64,000 nt of DNA from Brumimicrobium aurantiacum (GCF_003402975.1 NZ_QURB01000002.1:62001-126000), one strand, 5' to 3'; positions 53,301 to 62,952 are shown, counted from the stretch's first letter. A program made the numbers and translations. The notes: generated by a model not told the origin, from the letters alone.

Positions 53301-53308
53301 TACTTTTG
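53301..53308 (+). promoter_or_regulatory. -7 box of the glutamine synthetase promoter
   Basis: TACTTTTG fits TAnnTTTG and lies 20 bases upstream of the ATG at 53329; candidate TTTG boxes upstream (53274-53277, 53284-53287) have non-ideal spacers of 23 and 13 bases. Confidence 0.55.
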
Positions 53309-53328
53309 CTTCAAACAAAAAATAGCTT

Positions 53329-55512
53329 ATGTCAACAGTTAGAAAAAATGCCATTCAAGATGTTTTACATCGCGAAACAGAAAAGTTCGAGTGGACTGGA
53401 AAAATTTCAGAAAAATTTGGAGAAAATGTATTTTATGAAGATAAAATGCGTGAATATCTTCCAGAACAAGCCTATAAATCTATTAAAAGTGCAATTTCAC
53501 ACGGAACAAAAATAGATAGAGGAATTGCAGATATCGCTGCTTCAGCAATGAAGGAGTGGGCATTGGAAAAAGGTGCTACACATTATACACACTGGTTTCA
53601 GCCGTTGACAGGAGCAACAGCAGAAAAGCATGACGCTTTCTTTAAGCCAATTGGCCCAGGTAGAGCAATCGAACAATTTAGTGGTGATTTATTAGTACAG
53701 CAAGAGCCAGATGCTTCTTCTTTCCCAAATGGAGGAATTAGAAATACATTTGAAGCAAGAGGTTATACCGCATGGGATCCTTCTTCTCCAGCATTTGTAA
53801 TCGCCAATACTTTATGTATTCCAACTATTTTTATTGCTTATACAGGAGAGGCATTAGATTATAAAATGCCATTATTGAAAGCATTAAACGCCGTTGACAA
53901 AGCAGCAGTTGATGTTTGTAAATACTTCGATAAAAATGTAACGAAAGTAAATGCAACCTTAGGATGGGAGCAAGAATACTTTTTAATTGACAAAGCTTTT
54001 TATAATGCACGTCCAGATTTAATGATGACAGGGCGTGTACTTTTTGGTCATCCTCCTGCAAAGGGACAACAATTAGATGACCATTACTTTGGTTCTATTC
54101 CTGCACGTGTAACGAATTTTATGCGTGAATTTGAAATGGAAGCTATTCGTTTAGGTATTCCTGTTACAACTCGTCACAATGAGGTAGCACCAAATCAGTT
54201 TGAATGTGCGCCAATTTTTGAAGAATGTAACTTAGCCAATGACCACAACTTATTGTTGATGGATTTATTGGAAAAAGTGGCAAGAAAGCACGACTTTAGA
54301 GTTGTTTTACATGAAAAACCATTCCCAGGATTAAATGGTTCAGGGAAACACAATAACTGGGCATTGGCCACAGATACTGGAGTTAACTTATTGGCACCAG
54401 GTAAAAACCCAAAAAGTAATCTACAATTTTTAACTTTCTTGGTGAATACACTTAAGGCCATTCACGAGCATTCAGATATGTTAAGAGCATCTATTGCGAG
54501 TGCATCTAATGATCACCGTTTAGGAGGTCACGAAGCACCACCAGCAATAGTTTCAGCATTTATTGGTTCTCATTTGTCTTCATTATTAGATGATTTAGAA
54601 GAAAACATCAAAGTTGGAAAAATGACTCCAGCTGATAAGACAGAATTGAAATTAAACATTGGTAAAATTCCTCAAATCTTGTTGGACAATACAGACAGAA
54701 ATAGAACTTCTCCGTTTGCATTTACAGGAAACAAATTTGAGTACCGTGCAGTAGGTTCATTAGCGAATTGTGCACAACCAATGATTACCATCAATACAAT
54801 CATGGCGCGTCAGTTGAAACTATTTAAAGTTGCTGTTGATCAACGTATTAAAGATGGAAATGGTAAAGACGAAGCAATTCTTAAGGAATTACAAAAATTA
54901 ATTAAGGAATCTAAAAGTATTCGTTTTGAAGGAAATGGATATGGTGAGGAATGGGTTAAAGAAGCTGAAAAAAGAGGTTTAAGTAACTTGAAAGATACAC
55001 CAAGCGCACTTAAAGTATGGGAACGTCAAGAAGTGATTGATGTTTTTGAAGAAATGGAAATTTTCTCTAAACGTGAATTACTTGCTCGTCAGGAAATTGA
55101 ATACGAAAAATACATTATGCGTAATCAAATTGAAGCACGTTTGATTAGTGATTTAACGCAAAATCATGTAATTCCAGTAGTTGTAAATTACCAGAATAAA
55201 CTGATTGAAAATATCAAAGGAATTACAGAAATTCTTGGTAAGGAGGCAGAACAAGGAATTGCTGCTCAAAAAGGAATTTTAATTGATCTTTCTATGCACA
55301 TGAACAAAATGCAAGAGTATTCTCGTTTGATGTTGGAAAATAGAAAGAAAGCCAATAAAATTGAAGATATCGCTAAGAAAGCAGAAGCTTATAAAGAAAC
55401 GGTTCAAGTTTACTTTAAAGATATTGCTTACCATACAGATAAATTGGAGATTTTAGTTGATGATGAAACATGGCCTTTCCCAAAATTACGTGAAATGCTA
55501 TTCACTAGTTAA
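53329..55512 (+). CDS. glnN: Glutamine synthetase type III
   Basis: 727 residues, the length of GSIII, which is about 250 longer than GSI. The N-terminal HWFQPLTGATAEKHDAF and SFPNGGIRNTFEARGYTAWDP blocks, WEQEYFLID and LHEKPFPGLNGSGKHNNWA (metal and glutamate binding) are diagnostic; the C-terminus is a helical extension. It forms glutamine from glutamate, ammonia and ATP, and GSIII is common in Bacteroidetes. A repeat-containing leader precedes it and a terminator follows, so it is a single-gene transcript with probable nitrogen control. Confidence 0.96.
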   Translation: MSTVRKNAIQDVLHRETEKFEWTGKISEKFGENVFYEDKMREYLPEQAYKSIKSAISHGTKIDRGIADIAASAMKEWALEKGATHYTHWFQPLTGATAEKHDAFFKPIGPGRAIEQFSGDLLVQQEPDASSFPNGGIRNTFEARGYTAWDPSSPAFVIANTLCIPTIFIAYTGEALDYKMPLLKALNAVDKAAVDVCKYFDKNVTKVNATLGWEQEYFLIDKAFYNARPDLMMTGRVLFGHPPAKGQQLDDHYFGSIPARVTNFMREFEMEAIRLGIPVTTRHNEVAPNQFECAPIFEECNLANDHNLLLMDLLEKVARKHDFRVVLHEKPFPGLNGSGKHNNWALATDTGVNLLAPGKNPKSNLQFLTFLVNTLKAIHEHSDMLRASIASASNDHRLGGHEAPPAIVSAFIGSHLSSLLDDLEENIKVGKMTPADKTELKLNIGKIPQILLDNTDRNRTSPFAFTGNKFEYRAVGSLANCAQPMITINTIMARQLKLFKVAVDQRIKDGNGKDEAILKELQKLIKESKSIRFEGNGYGEEWVKEAEKRGLSNLKDTPSALKVWERQEVIDVFEEMEIFSKRELLARQEIEYEKYIMRNQIEARLISDLTQNHVIPVVVNYQNKLIENIKGITEILGKEAEQGIAAQKGILIDLSMHMNKMQEYSRLMLENRKKANKIEDIAKKAEAYKETVQVYFKDIAYHTDKLEILVDDETWPFPKLREMLFTS

Positions 55513-55538
55513 TTTTAAAAGCTAATTAATTATTTATA

Positions 55539-55570
55539 AGGCAGAAATCGATTACGGTTTCTGCCTTTTT
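55539..55570 (+). terminator. Terminator of glutamine synthetase gene
   Basis: GGCAGAAA and TTTCTGCC pair across a ten-base loop and are followed by TTTTT. Confidence 0.88.
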
Positions 55571-55613
55571 ACATTTTTAAAAGACATTTTGATAGAGTTA
55601 TGATTACTTTTCT

Positions 55614-55641
55614 TTTGAGCGATAGAATTTAACTACATTTG
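55614..55641 (+). promoter_or_regulatory. Promoter of the secreted EEP protein gene
   Basis: TTTG (55614-55617), a 16-base spacer and TACATTTG (55634-55641). The ATG begins only five bases later, so the transcript would be almost leaderless. Confidence 0.45.
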
Positions 55642-55645
55642 CATC

Positions 55646-57358
55646 ATGAAATATATTTTAATCCTTTTTATTGCTGTTTCGACAATGGTTTCGGCACAAG
55701 ATGAAACCTTGTCTATCGTTTCTTACAATCTACTTAATTTCCCAGACGGAAGAGATGATTGTGGTTCAAATACCGTAGTTCCAAATCGGGCTGACACCTT
55801 AAAAAAAATCACTGATTATCTTCAGCCAGACATTTTTGTGGCCTGTGAAGTTCAGAATCAAACGGGTGTTAATGCCGTTCTAAATGATGCTTTAAACACT
55901 GGAGGAAATACCAATTATGTTGCAGCAAATTTTAACGGAAGCGGTTATTTGCACAACGCAATGTTCTACAATTCGGATAAACTTACTTTGAAAAGTCAGC
56001 ATGTGGTAGCAAGCTCTCCAAGAGATATAGATCATTATGTATTTTATATGAACGACCCCAATTTGAATGTATTTTATGATACTACTTTTATTGAAGTGTA
56101 TATGATGCATTTAAAAGCGGGAAGCTCAAGTTCTAGTGAAGCACAGCGTGATACACAAACGCAACTTTTAATGAATTATTTGGCCAATCGTCCAACGGAT
56201 AGAAATGTGTTTTTCTGTGGAGACATGAATGTATATAGTTCTAACGATGACGGATATCAAAATATGATTTCTGGACCTTTTGCAATGCAAGATCCAATCA
56301 ATACCCCTGGAAATTGGAATAATAGTTCTTCTTATGCTGTGATTCATACACAATCTACGCGTACAAGTGGTAGTTTTGATTGTGGTTCGAGTGGAGGATT
56401 AGACGATCGTTTTGATCAAATTTTAGTTTCCCAAAACGTAATGAATAACGGCGATAATGTTCAGTATCAAACAGGAAGTTACCGTGCAGTAGGAAATGAT
56501 GGAAATCATTATAATGGAAGTTTAATTTCTGGTTCAAATAGTATGTATCCAACTGATGTTGTACGTGCCTTGTATTATATGTCTGACCATCTACCCGTCG
56601 AATTAAAAGTAGATGTAACCTATCCAACAAGCAATGGTTTGGCATTGGTACCAAGTCACGAGAATACTTCTTGTGATGGAGGGAGTGATGGAGAAGCTAC
56701 TATTACACCAAATTTGGGTCAAGCACCTTTTACTTATCAATGGGATGCCAATGCAAATAATCAAACGACACAAACGGCAACAAATTTAAGCGAAGGAACT
56801 TATTGTGTGATCGTAACTGATGCTTTAGGGGAAGTAGATGATTATTGTATAACGATAGCTTCACCAGATCCGCTTATTTACAATTCATTTGTGAGTCCAG
56901 ACAACACAGGGAATTGTTCAGGAAGTATTCAATTGATTGTCGATGGAGGAACAGGACCTTATACTTATGTCTGGGATGATTTCCCAAATAACAATACATC
57001 GAGTGCCTTAAACCTTTGTGCAGATGATTACGATTTAACTGTAACCGATGCCAATGGTTGTAACTTAGACCTATCAATTGAAGTTGGAGGAATTGTAGGT
57101 TTAAGCACCATAGATAAAGCTAGTGATTTAATAAAGATTTACCCAAATCCATCCAATGAAAAAATCACGATTTCCTCAACCGTAGAAATCAATGAAATAC
57201 TTGTTTATGCCATCACAGGCCAACGCGTTAAAGTTCCCGTCCAACAAGTTCATTCCAATTTATTCACCTTAAATGTTGCTCAATTGCATCAAGGAAGCTA
57301 TCTTGTAAAACTAAAAATCGACGATGTTTGGTTCAACTCAAGAATTAGTATTTATTAG
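55646..57358 (+). CDS. T9SS-secreted endonuclease/exonuclease/phosphatase-family protein
   Basis: 570 residues with a signal peptide ([18 protein letters not shown]). Residues about 22-335 have the EEP layout: [18 protein letters not shown] with the metal-binding Glu, [11 protein letters not shown] with the Asp/Asn pair, and SDHLPVEL with the catalytic Asp-His. Two SprB-like repeats follow ([20 protein letters not shown] and [16 protein letters not shown]), then a type A sorting domain ([14 protein letters not shown]). It probably hydrolyses extracellular nucleic acid or phosphodiesters. Its stop codon directly abuts an RHS remnant. Confidence 0.9.
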   Translation: MKYILILFIAVSTMVSAQDETLSIVSYNLLNFPDGRDDCGSNTVVPNRADTLKKITDYLQPDIFVACEVQNQTGVNAVLNDALNTGGNTNYVAANFNGSGYLHNAMFYNSDKLTLKSQHVVASSPRDIDHYVFYMNDPNLNVFYDTTFIEVYMMHLKAGSSSSSEAQRDTQTQLLMNYLANRPTDRNVFFCGDMNVYSSNDDGYQNMISGPFAMQDPINTPGNWNNSSSYAVIHTQSTRTSGSFDCGSSGGLDDRFDQILVSQNVMNNGDNVQYQTGSYRAVGNDGNHYNGSLISGSNSMYPTDVVRALYYMSDHLPVELKVDVTYPTSNGLALVPSHENTSCDGGSDGEATITPNLGQAPFTYQWDANANNQTTQTATNLSEGTYCVIVTDALGEVDDYCITIASPDPLIYNSFVSPDNTGNCSGSIQLIVDGGTGPYTYVWDDFPNNNTSSALNLCADDYDLTVTDANGCNLDLSIEVGGIVGLSTIDKASDLIKIYPNPSNEKITISSTVEINEILVYAITGQRVKVPVQQVHSNLFTLNVAQLHQGSYLVKLKIDDVWFNSRISIY

Positions 57359-57359
57359 T

Positions 57360-58148
57360 GGGTATCGTTATGGCTTCCAAGGACAGGGAATGGATGACGA
57401 GGTGAAAGGGAAAGGAAACTCTGTGAATTATAAGCATAGAATGCACGACCCGAGAGTTGGGAGGTTCTTTGCGGTGGATCCGTTGGCAGATAAATATCCT
57501 TAGAATAGTCCTTATGCATTTAGTGAGAATCAAGTCATTCATTCTCATGAATTAGAGGGGTTAGAAGTGTACATCCCTTTAGGACCTAATGCAATGTATG
57601 CCGTAACTGAAGGGTTTAGAAGGTATTTTTCAGGCGTTGCAAATACTGTTTCTAGTTGGTTTACTTTAGAAGTTGGTAGTGTAGTAGAAAGTAATACTAC
57701 TACAACTTCTATTAGTCTTGTAGATGCGAGCCAAATAAATATAACCTTTGATTTATCTGGGTATTTAGATTATTCAGGAAATAATACATATGTTGCCCCA
57801 GATAATCTTCCGTTTAGTATTGAATTTGTAAAAGTTGATAAGGTGGTTAAAGAAATTAAAGTTACAAGTCCTTCTGGCGTGCCAGTTGAATTTTTTAATC
57901 AAGAAGAAATAAGTACTGATGGAAGTTCAAAAAAAACAACAGGTGTAACAGTTGGTCCAAACACAGGTGTTGTCAATGCAGGTGTAACTTTACAAACTGA
58001 AGAAAGTACTAATTCAGAAGGGAGAACGAAAGAAAGTATAAGTTCCTCTGTAAAATTAGAGATTACTTTACCTACGTCCACCAATTCAAACATTTATATA
58101 TCTGGAGAGTCAGGGGTTTCTTTATCGAATCCAAAAAATGAAGAATAA
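57360..58148 (+). pseudogene. RHS repeat-associated core remnant with C-terminal domain, broken by TAG
   Basis: The frame starting right behind the EEP stop reads [14 protein letters not shown], then [19 protein letters not shown], the conserved RHS-core end of polymorphic toxins. In that frame TAG at 57501 stands where the family has a Trp codon (KYP-W-NSPYAFSEN). Beyond it the same frame continues with SPYAFSENQVI, LEGLE and a 193-codon domain (open from 57567) of beta character rich in Thr and Ser, with no known toxin motif. Nothing upstream of the core is kept. This is a gene fragment, not a working RHS protein; the tip may still be translated from GTG at 57567. Confidence 0.82.
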
Positions 58149-58151
58149 TCT

Positions 58152-58898
58152 ATGAGAAGAGTTATCTGTGTGTTTTTAGTAGCTTTAATATTTACTTCAT
58201 GTAGTAAAAATTCATATACTTTAATTTACGTTGAAAATGGTGTGTTACGTAAAACTATTTTAGATTTGGATATTGATAATATCGAATCATGTGAAAATGG
58301 ATACTGGGAAGTTGAAAATGAAAATAAAGAAATCTTGTTTTATGGAAACTATTCATATTCTTCGAAAATAGGTGAGTGGGTATATGGTTTTGAAAATAAT
58401 TTAAAAAAGATTAAATGGTATGAATTCACGTCTCCAAACATGAAGATATCTGTACCCTCAACATGGAGAATTAATACTTCTACAAAACATGTTTTTGAAA
58501 CTGTAATTCCTGTTAAGGATTCATTTAATTTAAACAATTATATGGTTATTCATAAGAGTGACGAAAAGTCAATTGACCATTACTCTAAACAGTACTACTC
58601 CGATGTTAAAGAAGAAATAAATTATTTAAAACAGGCGACAAAGACCATTTTAGCAAGTGAAAGTGATACAATTATTATGATGAGTATTAACGGAACTACC
58701 CAAAAAGAAGAAATTAATTATAATTCAATATTATTCTCTAAAGATGGGGATTTATTTGATTTGGGAATGGTAAGTACTAATTCAAGTATCAATGAAAGTA
58801 AAACAATGATTATTGAAGTTTTAAAAAGCCTGTCGTTCAATAATGAACGCGTATTCAAACCTTTGAAGGAGTGGAGTATTACAAGGTACAATATTTGA
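58152..58898 (+). CDS. Lipoprotein following the RHS tip, possible immunity-type protein
   Basis: 248 residues with a lipoprotein signal (MRRVICVFLVALIFTSC). A MORN-like piece (GYWEVENENKEILFYGNYSYSS, IGEWVYG) follows, then a globular part. It starts three bases after the stop of the RHS tip, the spacing of a toxin-immunity pair; a function as immunity or surface protein is inferred only from that. No enzyme motif is visible. Confidence 0.75.
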   Translation: MRRVICVFLVALIFTSCSKNSYTLIYVENGVLRKTILDLDIDNIESCENGYWEVENENKEILFYGNYSYSSKIGEWVYGFENNLKKIKWYEFTSPNMKISVPSTWRINTSTKHVFETVIPVKDSFNLNNYMVIHKSDEKSIDHYSKQYYSDVKEEINYLKQATKTILASESDTIIMMSINGTTQKEEINYNSILFSKDGDLFDLGMVSTNSSINESKTMIIEVLKSLSFNNERVFKPLKEWSITRYNI

Positions 58899-58967
58899 GC
58901 CAGACAACCCCAAGAATCATCTTACGATAGCAGGGGTAAAATTGTTTAAGTAGAAATGAATTACTTT

Positions 58968-59334
58968 ATGAAACATAATAAAATAACTATATAGTTCTCA
59001 ACTTTATTGACAGTTTTTACTCTATTGATTATGAGTTGTAAAGTTGATATAAGCGATATTGATTTGACCTCGACAGTGTTGAAAAATATTAAAGAGTCAA
59101 AAAATGAGAGTTATAAAACTACACTTGAAAACTTATTAAACACTAATTCCATTGATAATATTTATATTAATTATGATTTCTGCAACTTTCCTTATTCTCA
59201 ATAGGAAAGTAAAAATGACTTTTTATTATAAAATAAATTATGTTTATATTGCGATTCAAAACACAAATGTTTTAGACTCAAACATTTCAATGTTTCAAGA
59301 GGACATCGATTTCGTCACCATTTTAACTCTATAA
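58968..59334 (+). pseudogene. Decayed small lipoprotein gene
   Basis: From ATG 58968 the frame reads MKHNKITI, then TAG at 58992, then FSTLLTVFTLLIMSC, a lipoprotein signal peptide with its lipobox cut by the stop. After KVDISDIDLTS it ends at 59204, but the neighbouring frame carries on from there with KVKMTFYYKINYVYIAIQ to 59334, so a frameshift near 59190-59205 is likely. The gene is broken at least twice. Confidence 0.65.
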
Positions 59335-59337
59335 GAT

Positions 59338-61986
59338 TTGAAATATATATATAGTTTTTTCACCCTTGTTTTAGTATTAAGCTACTCCCAATCCGCTTTT
59401 GCACAATGTGGACCAACGTTTTTGGAATCCAATCCAAAAGCCATGATTTTATGCCAAGGAATAACAGACACCGTAGCATTTTCTGCAACTGGAACTTGTG
59501 CTGGAGATTTTGAATTCCAAGTACTCAATTCTTCAAATAGTGTTATTCAGGCGTGGTCTACAAATGATCAATACATATCCACAAATTTAACATCTGAAAC
59601 ATATTTTGTTGAAACCAGATGTTCAACTTGTCCGGGTGTAGTTATTCAAGATACATTTTTAGTTGAAATCATTCAAGAACCAACAATAACCGCCGATACA
59701 TTTATATGTCATGGAAATACAGCTACAGTCAGCGCTACAGAATTTCCAAATAACAACATCACATGGTGGGACAATGAAACCATCGGGAATCAACTCATAG
59801 ACAGTTCAAGCTACACTACACCACCTTTATTTGAAGATGACACTATTTATATGCAAGTAGATGGAACGGCATCTATTCAAAATTCTGGGTCAAATGCTGG
59901 ATCAATTTTAATTACTGAAGCAGGACTTCATGGATTTTCTGGAGGACTATCTGCAGATTATTTAGAAATTTCTAATTTATATAGCTCACCTGTTAATACT
60001 GCAGGGTGGTCTTTGGCAATTAGTAATTCTTATACAAATATTAATCTCGTAAATACATCCCTTTGGAGTTTCCCCAATAGTTTTGCTCCTTGTACAATGA
60101 TTTCTGTAACTGATGTTTTAAATTCCCCTAATTATTGGGGTAATAATATGTTTTGGAATCCTAGCTATCCAGGGTGGGCAGCCATAATTGATGATCAAGG
60201 GAATCTCGTAGATTTTGTTGCTTGGGGATGGACATTAGCTGATTTAGCAGGCTTCGCACCTACCATAGCTGGAAATGTAATCACATTGGGTTCAGAATGG
60301 AGCGGCATAAGTTGCGATCCTGCCTGTACCAATGTCGGCCCAATTCCTTATAGCTTATCCAGAAATGGTTCAACGGACACGAATACAGAGGCAGATTTCG
60401 TTTGTCAGGCTACTTCATTAGATTTAGTTAATCCGGGATTGAATTGTGGATGGGGATCGGTCTATGGAACTTGTACCCAAGAGGTGATTGTTCACATTGA
60501 TTCTTTACCATTTGCGGATACTCCAGACACAACATTTATTAATTGTATTTCTGATGTTCCAGCGCCAGATCCTTCTATTATTACAAATGTAATGGATGAT
60601 TATACAGCTTCTCCGACAGTAAGCTATGTTGGAGAAGTTTCAGATGGAAATACTTGTCCTGAAATTTTAACAAGAACTTATCAAGTTGCTGACTCCTGTA
60701 ATTTCGTTGAAATATATCATGTTATAGTAATTAATGACACCGTAGCACCAGTTTTAGAAGCAGCACCAGCAGATTTAACTGTTGCTTGTTACTCCGAAAT
60801 TCCAACCATAGGAACTTTGACCTGGACAGACAACTGCATGGGCTCTGGAAATGTGCTTGGAACAGAGGTTTCAGGTGGCTCAGCATGCGCTGAAGTATAT
60901 ACAAGAACTTGGACCATTACAGATAGTTGTGGGAATTCTGCAACACAAACCCAAGTGATTACAGTTAACGATACAATTGCACCAATCATAAATTTTGTAC
61001 CCGCAGACTTAAGCATACAATGTCCATCAAATCTTCCACCAATGGCTACTCTTCCTTGGACAGATAATTGTGGTGCAAATGGTACAATTAGCGGTGTTGA
61101 AGTTTCAGATGGTCAAATTTGTCCAGAAACAATTACTCGAACTTGGACAATAGCTGACAATTGCGGCAATACAAGAACTGAGGTTCAAGTTATTGTTTTA
61201 CATGATGATATTGCACCCACAGCTAGTGATTTACCATCTGAAAATGTAGAAGCTTTACCACTTCCAGATATCAGCTTGATTACAGATGCAACTGATAATT
61301 GTAGTACTACTCCAGTTGTAGAATGGGTTGGTGATGATTCTGATTTTGGATATTGTCCAGAAAATGTAGTGAGAACATATAGTGTTACGGACGATTGCGG
61401 AAACGTAGCTTTCATAAATCAAAATTTTTCAATTGGTGATTCGATGCCAAATGCTGCATTCACAGCAAATCCTACTGTTTTGGATGACCTAAGTAATGGT
61501 TGGGTACAATTTCAAAACCAATCGACGGGAGCTTCCGCCTACACATGGGATTTTGGAGACAATTCTCCTTATGTTTATGACACAAATACGACTCATCAAT
61601 ACAATATTGGATTGACCACAACTTATGAGGTACGTTTGGCTGCCACATCTGATTATGGCTGTACAGATAGCGCTACAATCGAAATATTGGTTGTTCAAGG
61701 CCCCCTGTATTTTATTCCAAATGCTTTCACTCCAAATAATGATGTAAACAATCAATTATTTACGCCCATTTTTGTGGCTGGATTCAATCCGAATGATTTC
61801 AACTTTCAAATTTACAACCAACGTGGAAAGTTAATTTTTGAATCCTTCAATCCTCAAATTGGATGGGATGGAAAATATAAGGGTACAGAATGTCCCGAAG
61901 GAACGTATGTTTATAGAGTTGAATATGGAACAGATGAAAGTTCTGATCCTGAAGTTGTAACCGGACATATTAACTTATTAAGATAG
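59338..61986 (+). CDS. Large secreted protein with type B (CHU_C) T9SS sorting domain
   Basis: 882 residues starting from TTG with a signal peptide (KYIYSFFTLVLVLSYSQSAFAQ). In order: an Ig-like front, a lamin-tail-type domain (ILITEAGLHGFSGGLSADYLEISNL), about four HYR-like repeats with DNC/DSCGN motifs (WTDNCMGSG, WTITDSCGNSATQ, WTIADNCGN), a PKD domain (TWDFGDNSPYVYD) and a gliding-motility C-terminal domain (PNAFTPNNDVNNQLF, GWDGKYKGTECPEGTYVY). It is a surface or secreted adhesin-type protein exported by the type IX system. The stop at 61984-61986 is directly followed by another RHS-type remnant. Confidence 0.9.
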   Translation: MKYIYSFFTLVLVLSYSQSAFAQCGPTFLESNPKAMILCQGITDTVAFSATGTCAGDFEFQVLNSSNSVIQAWSTNDQYISTNLTSETYFVETRCSTCPGVVIQDTFLVEIIQEPTITADTFICHGNTATVSATEFPNNNITWWDNETIGNQLIDSSSYTTPPLFEDDTIYMQVDGTASIQNSGSNAGSILITEAGLHGFSGGLSADYLEISNLYSSPVNTAGWSLAISNSYTNINLVNTSLWSFPNSFAPCTMISVTDVLNSPNYWGNNMFWNPSYPGWAAIIDDQGNLVDFVAWGWTLADLAGFAPTIAGNVITLGSEWSGISCDPACTNVGPIPYSLSRNGSTDTNTEADFVCQATSLDLVNPGLNCGWGSVYGTCTQEVIVHIDSLPFADTPDTTFINCISDVPAPDPSIITNVMDDYTASPTVSYVGEVSDGNTCPEILTRTYQVADSCNFVEIYHVIVINDTVAPVLEAAPADLTVACYSEIPTIGTLTWTDNCMGSGNVLGTEVSGGSACAEVYTRTWTITDSCGNSATQTQVITVNDTIAPIINFVPADLSIQCPSNLPPMATLPWTDNCGANGTISGVEVSDGQICPETITRTWTIADNCGNTRTEVQVIVLHDDIAPTASDLPSENVEALPLPDISLITDATDNCSTTPVVEWVGDDSDFGYCPENVVRTYSVTDDCGNVAFINQNFSIGDSMPNAAFTANPTVLDDLSNGWVQFQNQSTGASAYTWDFGDNSPYVYDTNTTHQYNIGLTTTYEVRLAATSDYGCTDSATIEILVVQGPLYFIPNAFTPNNDVNNQLFTPIFVAGFNPNDFNFQIYNQRGKLIFESFNPQIGWDGKYKGTECPEGTYVYRVEYGTDESSDPEVVTGHINLLR

Positions 61987-61988
61987 AT

Positions 61989-62466
61989 TTTTTACTGGCT
62001 AACCAATATGCCTTAAGAGCTAAGGAATTAAACGGAGAATTTAATACTTCTAATAATTAAGATTCAAACGACCACGAGAAGAATATCGAGGTAGCAAAGG
62101 AAAGGATTTGGACGATCAATTCTAATATCTGATAAAAGCGAAACGGATAAAGAAACAATAGCACATGAATTTGGACATAACTTGGGATTAACTCACAAAA
62201 GTGGATTAATGTACTCTCAACTAAACGGTATTTTGAAGTTATCTCCGCATGATATTGAGGAAATATTAGGTCGTGAAGGAATTGGAGACAATAAAGATTT
62301 AAAGGGAAAGAAGTGGTTAGGTGGAGAAATGAGAGGAGACGTGAGAGGAAACTCCACAATTAATGATAATTTTAATTTAGATGGTAAAGTATATACACAA
62401 AGAAAAGCTAACAAACGGGTTAAAAGATTTGAGAAAAAGAAGGCTAGGAAAGAGAAAAAAGATTAA
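61989..62466 (+). pseudogene. Metzincin-type protease tip of a polymorphic toxin, decayed
   Basis: A frame from 61989 reads LLANQYALRAKELNGEF, then stops at TAA. A second frame, open from 62095 to 62466, carries HEFGHNLGLTH (62164-62196), the zinc-binding HExxHxxGxxH of metzincins, and the Met-turn SGLMYS. An in-frame TAG at 62092 precedes it and no ATG, GTG or TTG lies before the zinc motif (the first TTG, 62182, is inside it). Such protease tips are known at the end of RHS proteins. The C-terminal 60 residues are very basic. Confidence 0.78.
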
Positions 62467-62848
62467 GTCACTCTTAATTCCTTTTGTTTTACTATTGCAC
62501 TTTTCAGTTATTGGACAGAGTGATACTCTTGAGATTGAATTGAACTGGTCGAATAAGAACATCAAATATATAACTGGAAGGGTAACTGTAAGTGATTCTA
62601 GTATTAATCTATATTACGGTAAATTATTTAAAGGAGAGGATGAACGAAATACACAAATCACTTTAAAAGTCCCAATATCTGTTAATAAAGAGGTAAATAA
62701 CTGTAAAATTGAAGTAAGCTTAGATCAATTTTATAATGAAAAGATTTATATATTCGCTTCGAATAATTTAGAGAAAGTAGTGTTCTTTTTGAATGAATAT
62801 CCTTTTTGTGAATTAAAACGAATTGAAAAGCAAAACAAAAAAAGGTGA
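62429..62848 (+). CDS. Small exported protein overlapping the protease remnant
   Basis: 139 residues if started from TTG at 62429 (open frame to 62381). KSLLIPFVLLLHFSVIGQ is a signal peptide with a basic front; the mature part is beta-rich without known motifs (INLYYGKLFKGEDERNTQITLKV). It begins inside the 3' end of the protease remnant, the usual place for an immunity gene, and is therefore a candidate periplasmic immunity protein. No family recognised. Confidence 0.6.
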   Translation: MRKRRLGKRKKIKSLLIPFVLLLHFSVIGQSDTLEIELNWSNKNIKYITGRVTVSDSSINLYYGKLFKGEDERNTQITLKVPISVNKEVNNCKIEVSLDQFYNEKIYIFASNNLEKVVFFLNEYPFCELKRIEKQNKKR

Positions 62849-62877
62849 TTTGCTATTCGAATACCCCAGCTCGTGCG

Positions 62878-62947
62878 CGATCCGTACAGCTGTCGGATCC
62901 CCAAGATGCCGCCCCCGCTCGTGCGAGATTCCATCTCGTTTGCGGGG
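62878..62947. repeat. GC-rich palindromic element, left of the toxin-antitoxin pair
   Basis: Holds CGATCCGTACAGCTGTCG (62878-62895) and a hairpin with CCCCGC/GCGGGG outer arms and CGAGAT-TCC-ATCTCG core (62913-62947). Base composition is far more GC-rich than the neighbours. The 18-base core recurs inverted at 63625-63642. Confidence 0.8.
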
Positions 62948-62952
62948 AATTG

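Noticed and set aside
60789-61415. Minus-strand open frames inside the large type B sorted protein
   Set aside because: They mirror the Thr/Asn-rich repeats of the plus-strand gene and have no start context or known motif.
57501-62094. Three in-frame TAG codons (57501, 58992, 62092) as possible stop-codon recoding
   Set aside because: TAG is used as a normal stop by intact genes in the same window (for example at 464 and 57356), and the affected pieces also show frameshifts or lack starts. Decay explains them better.
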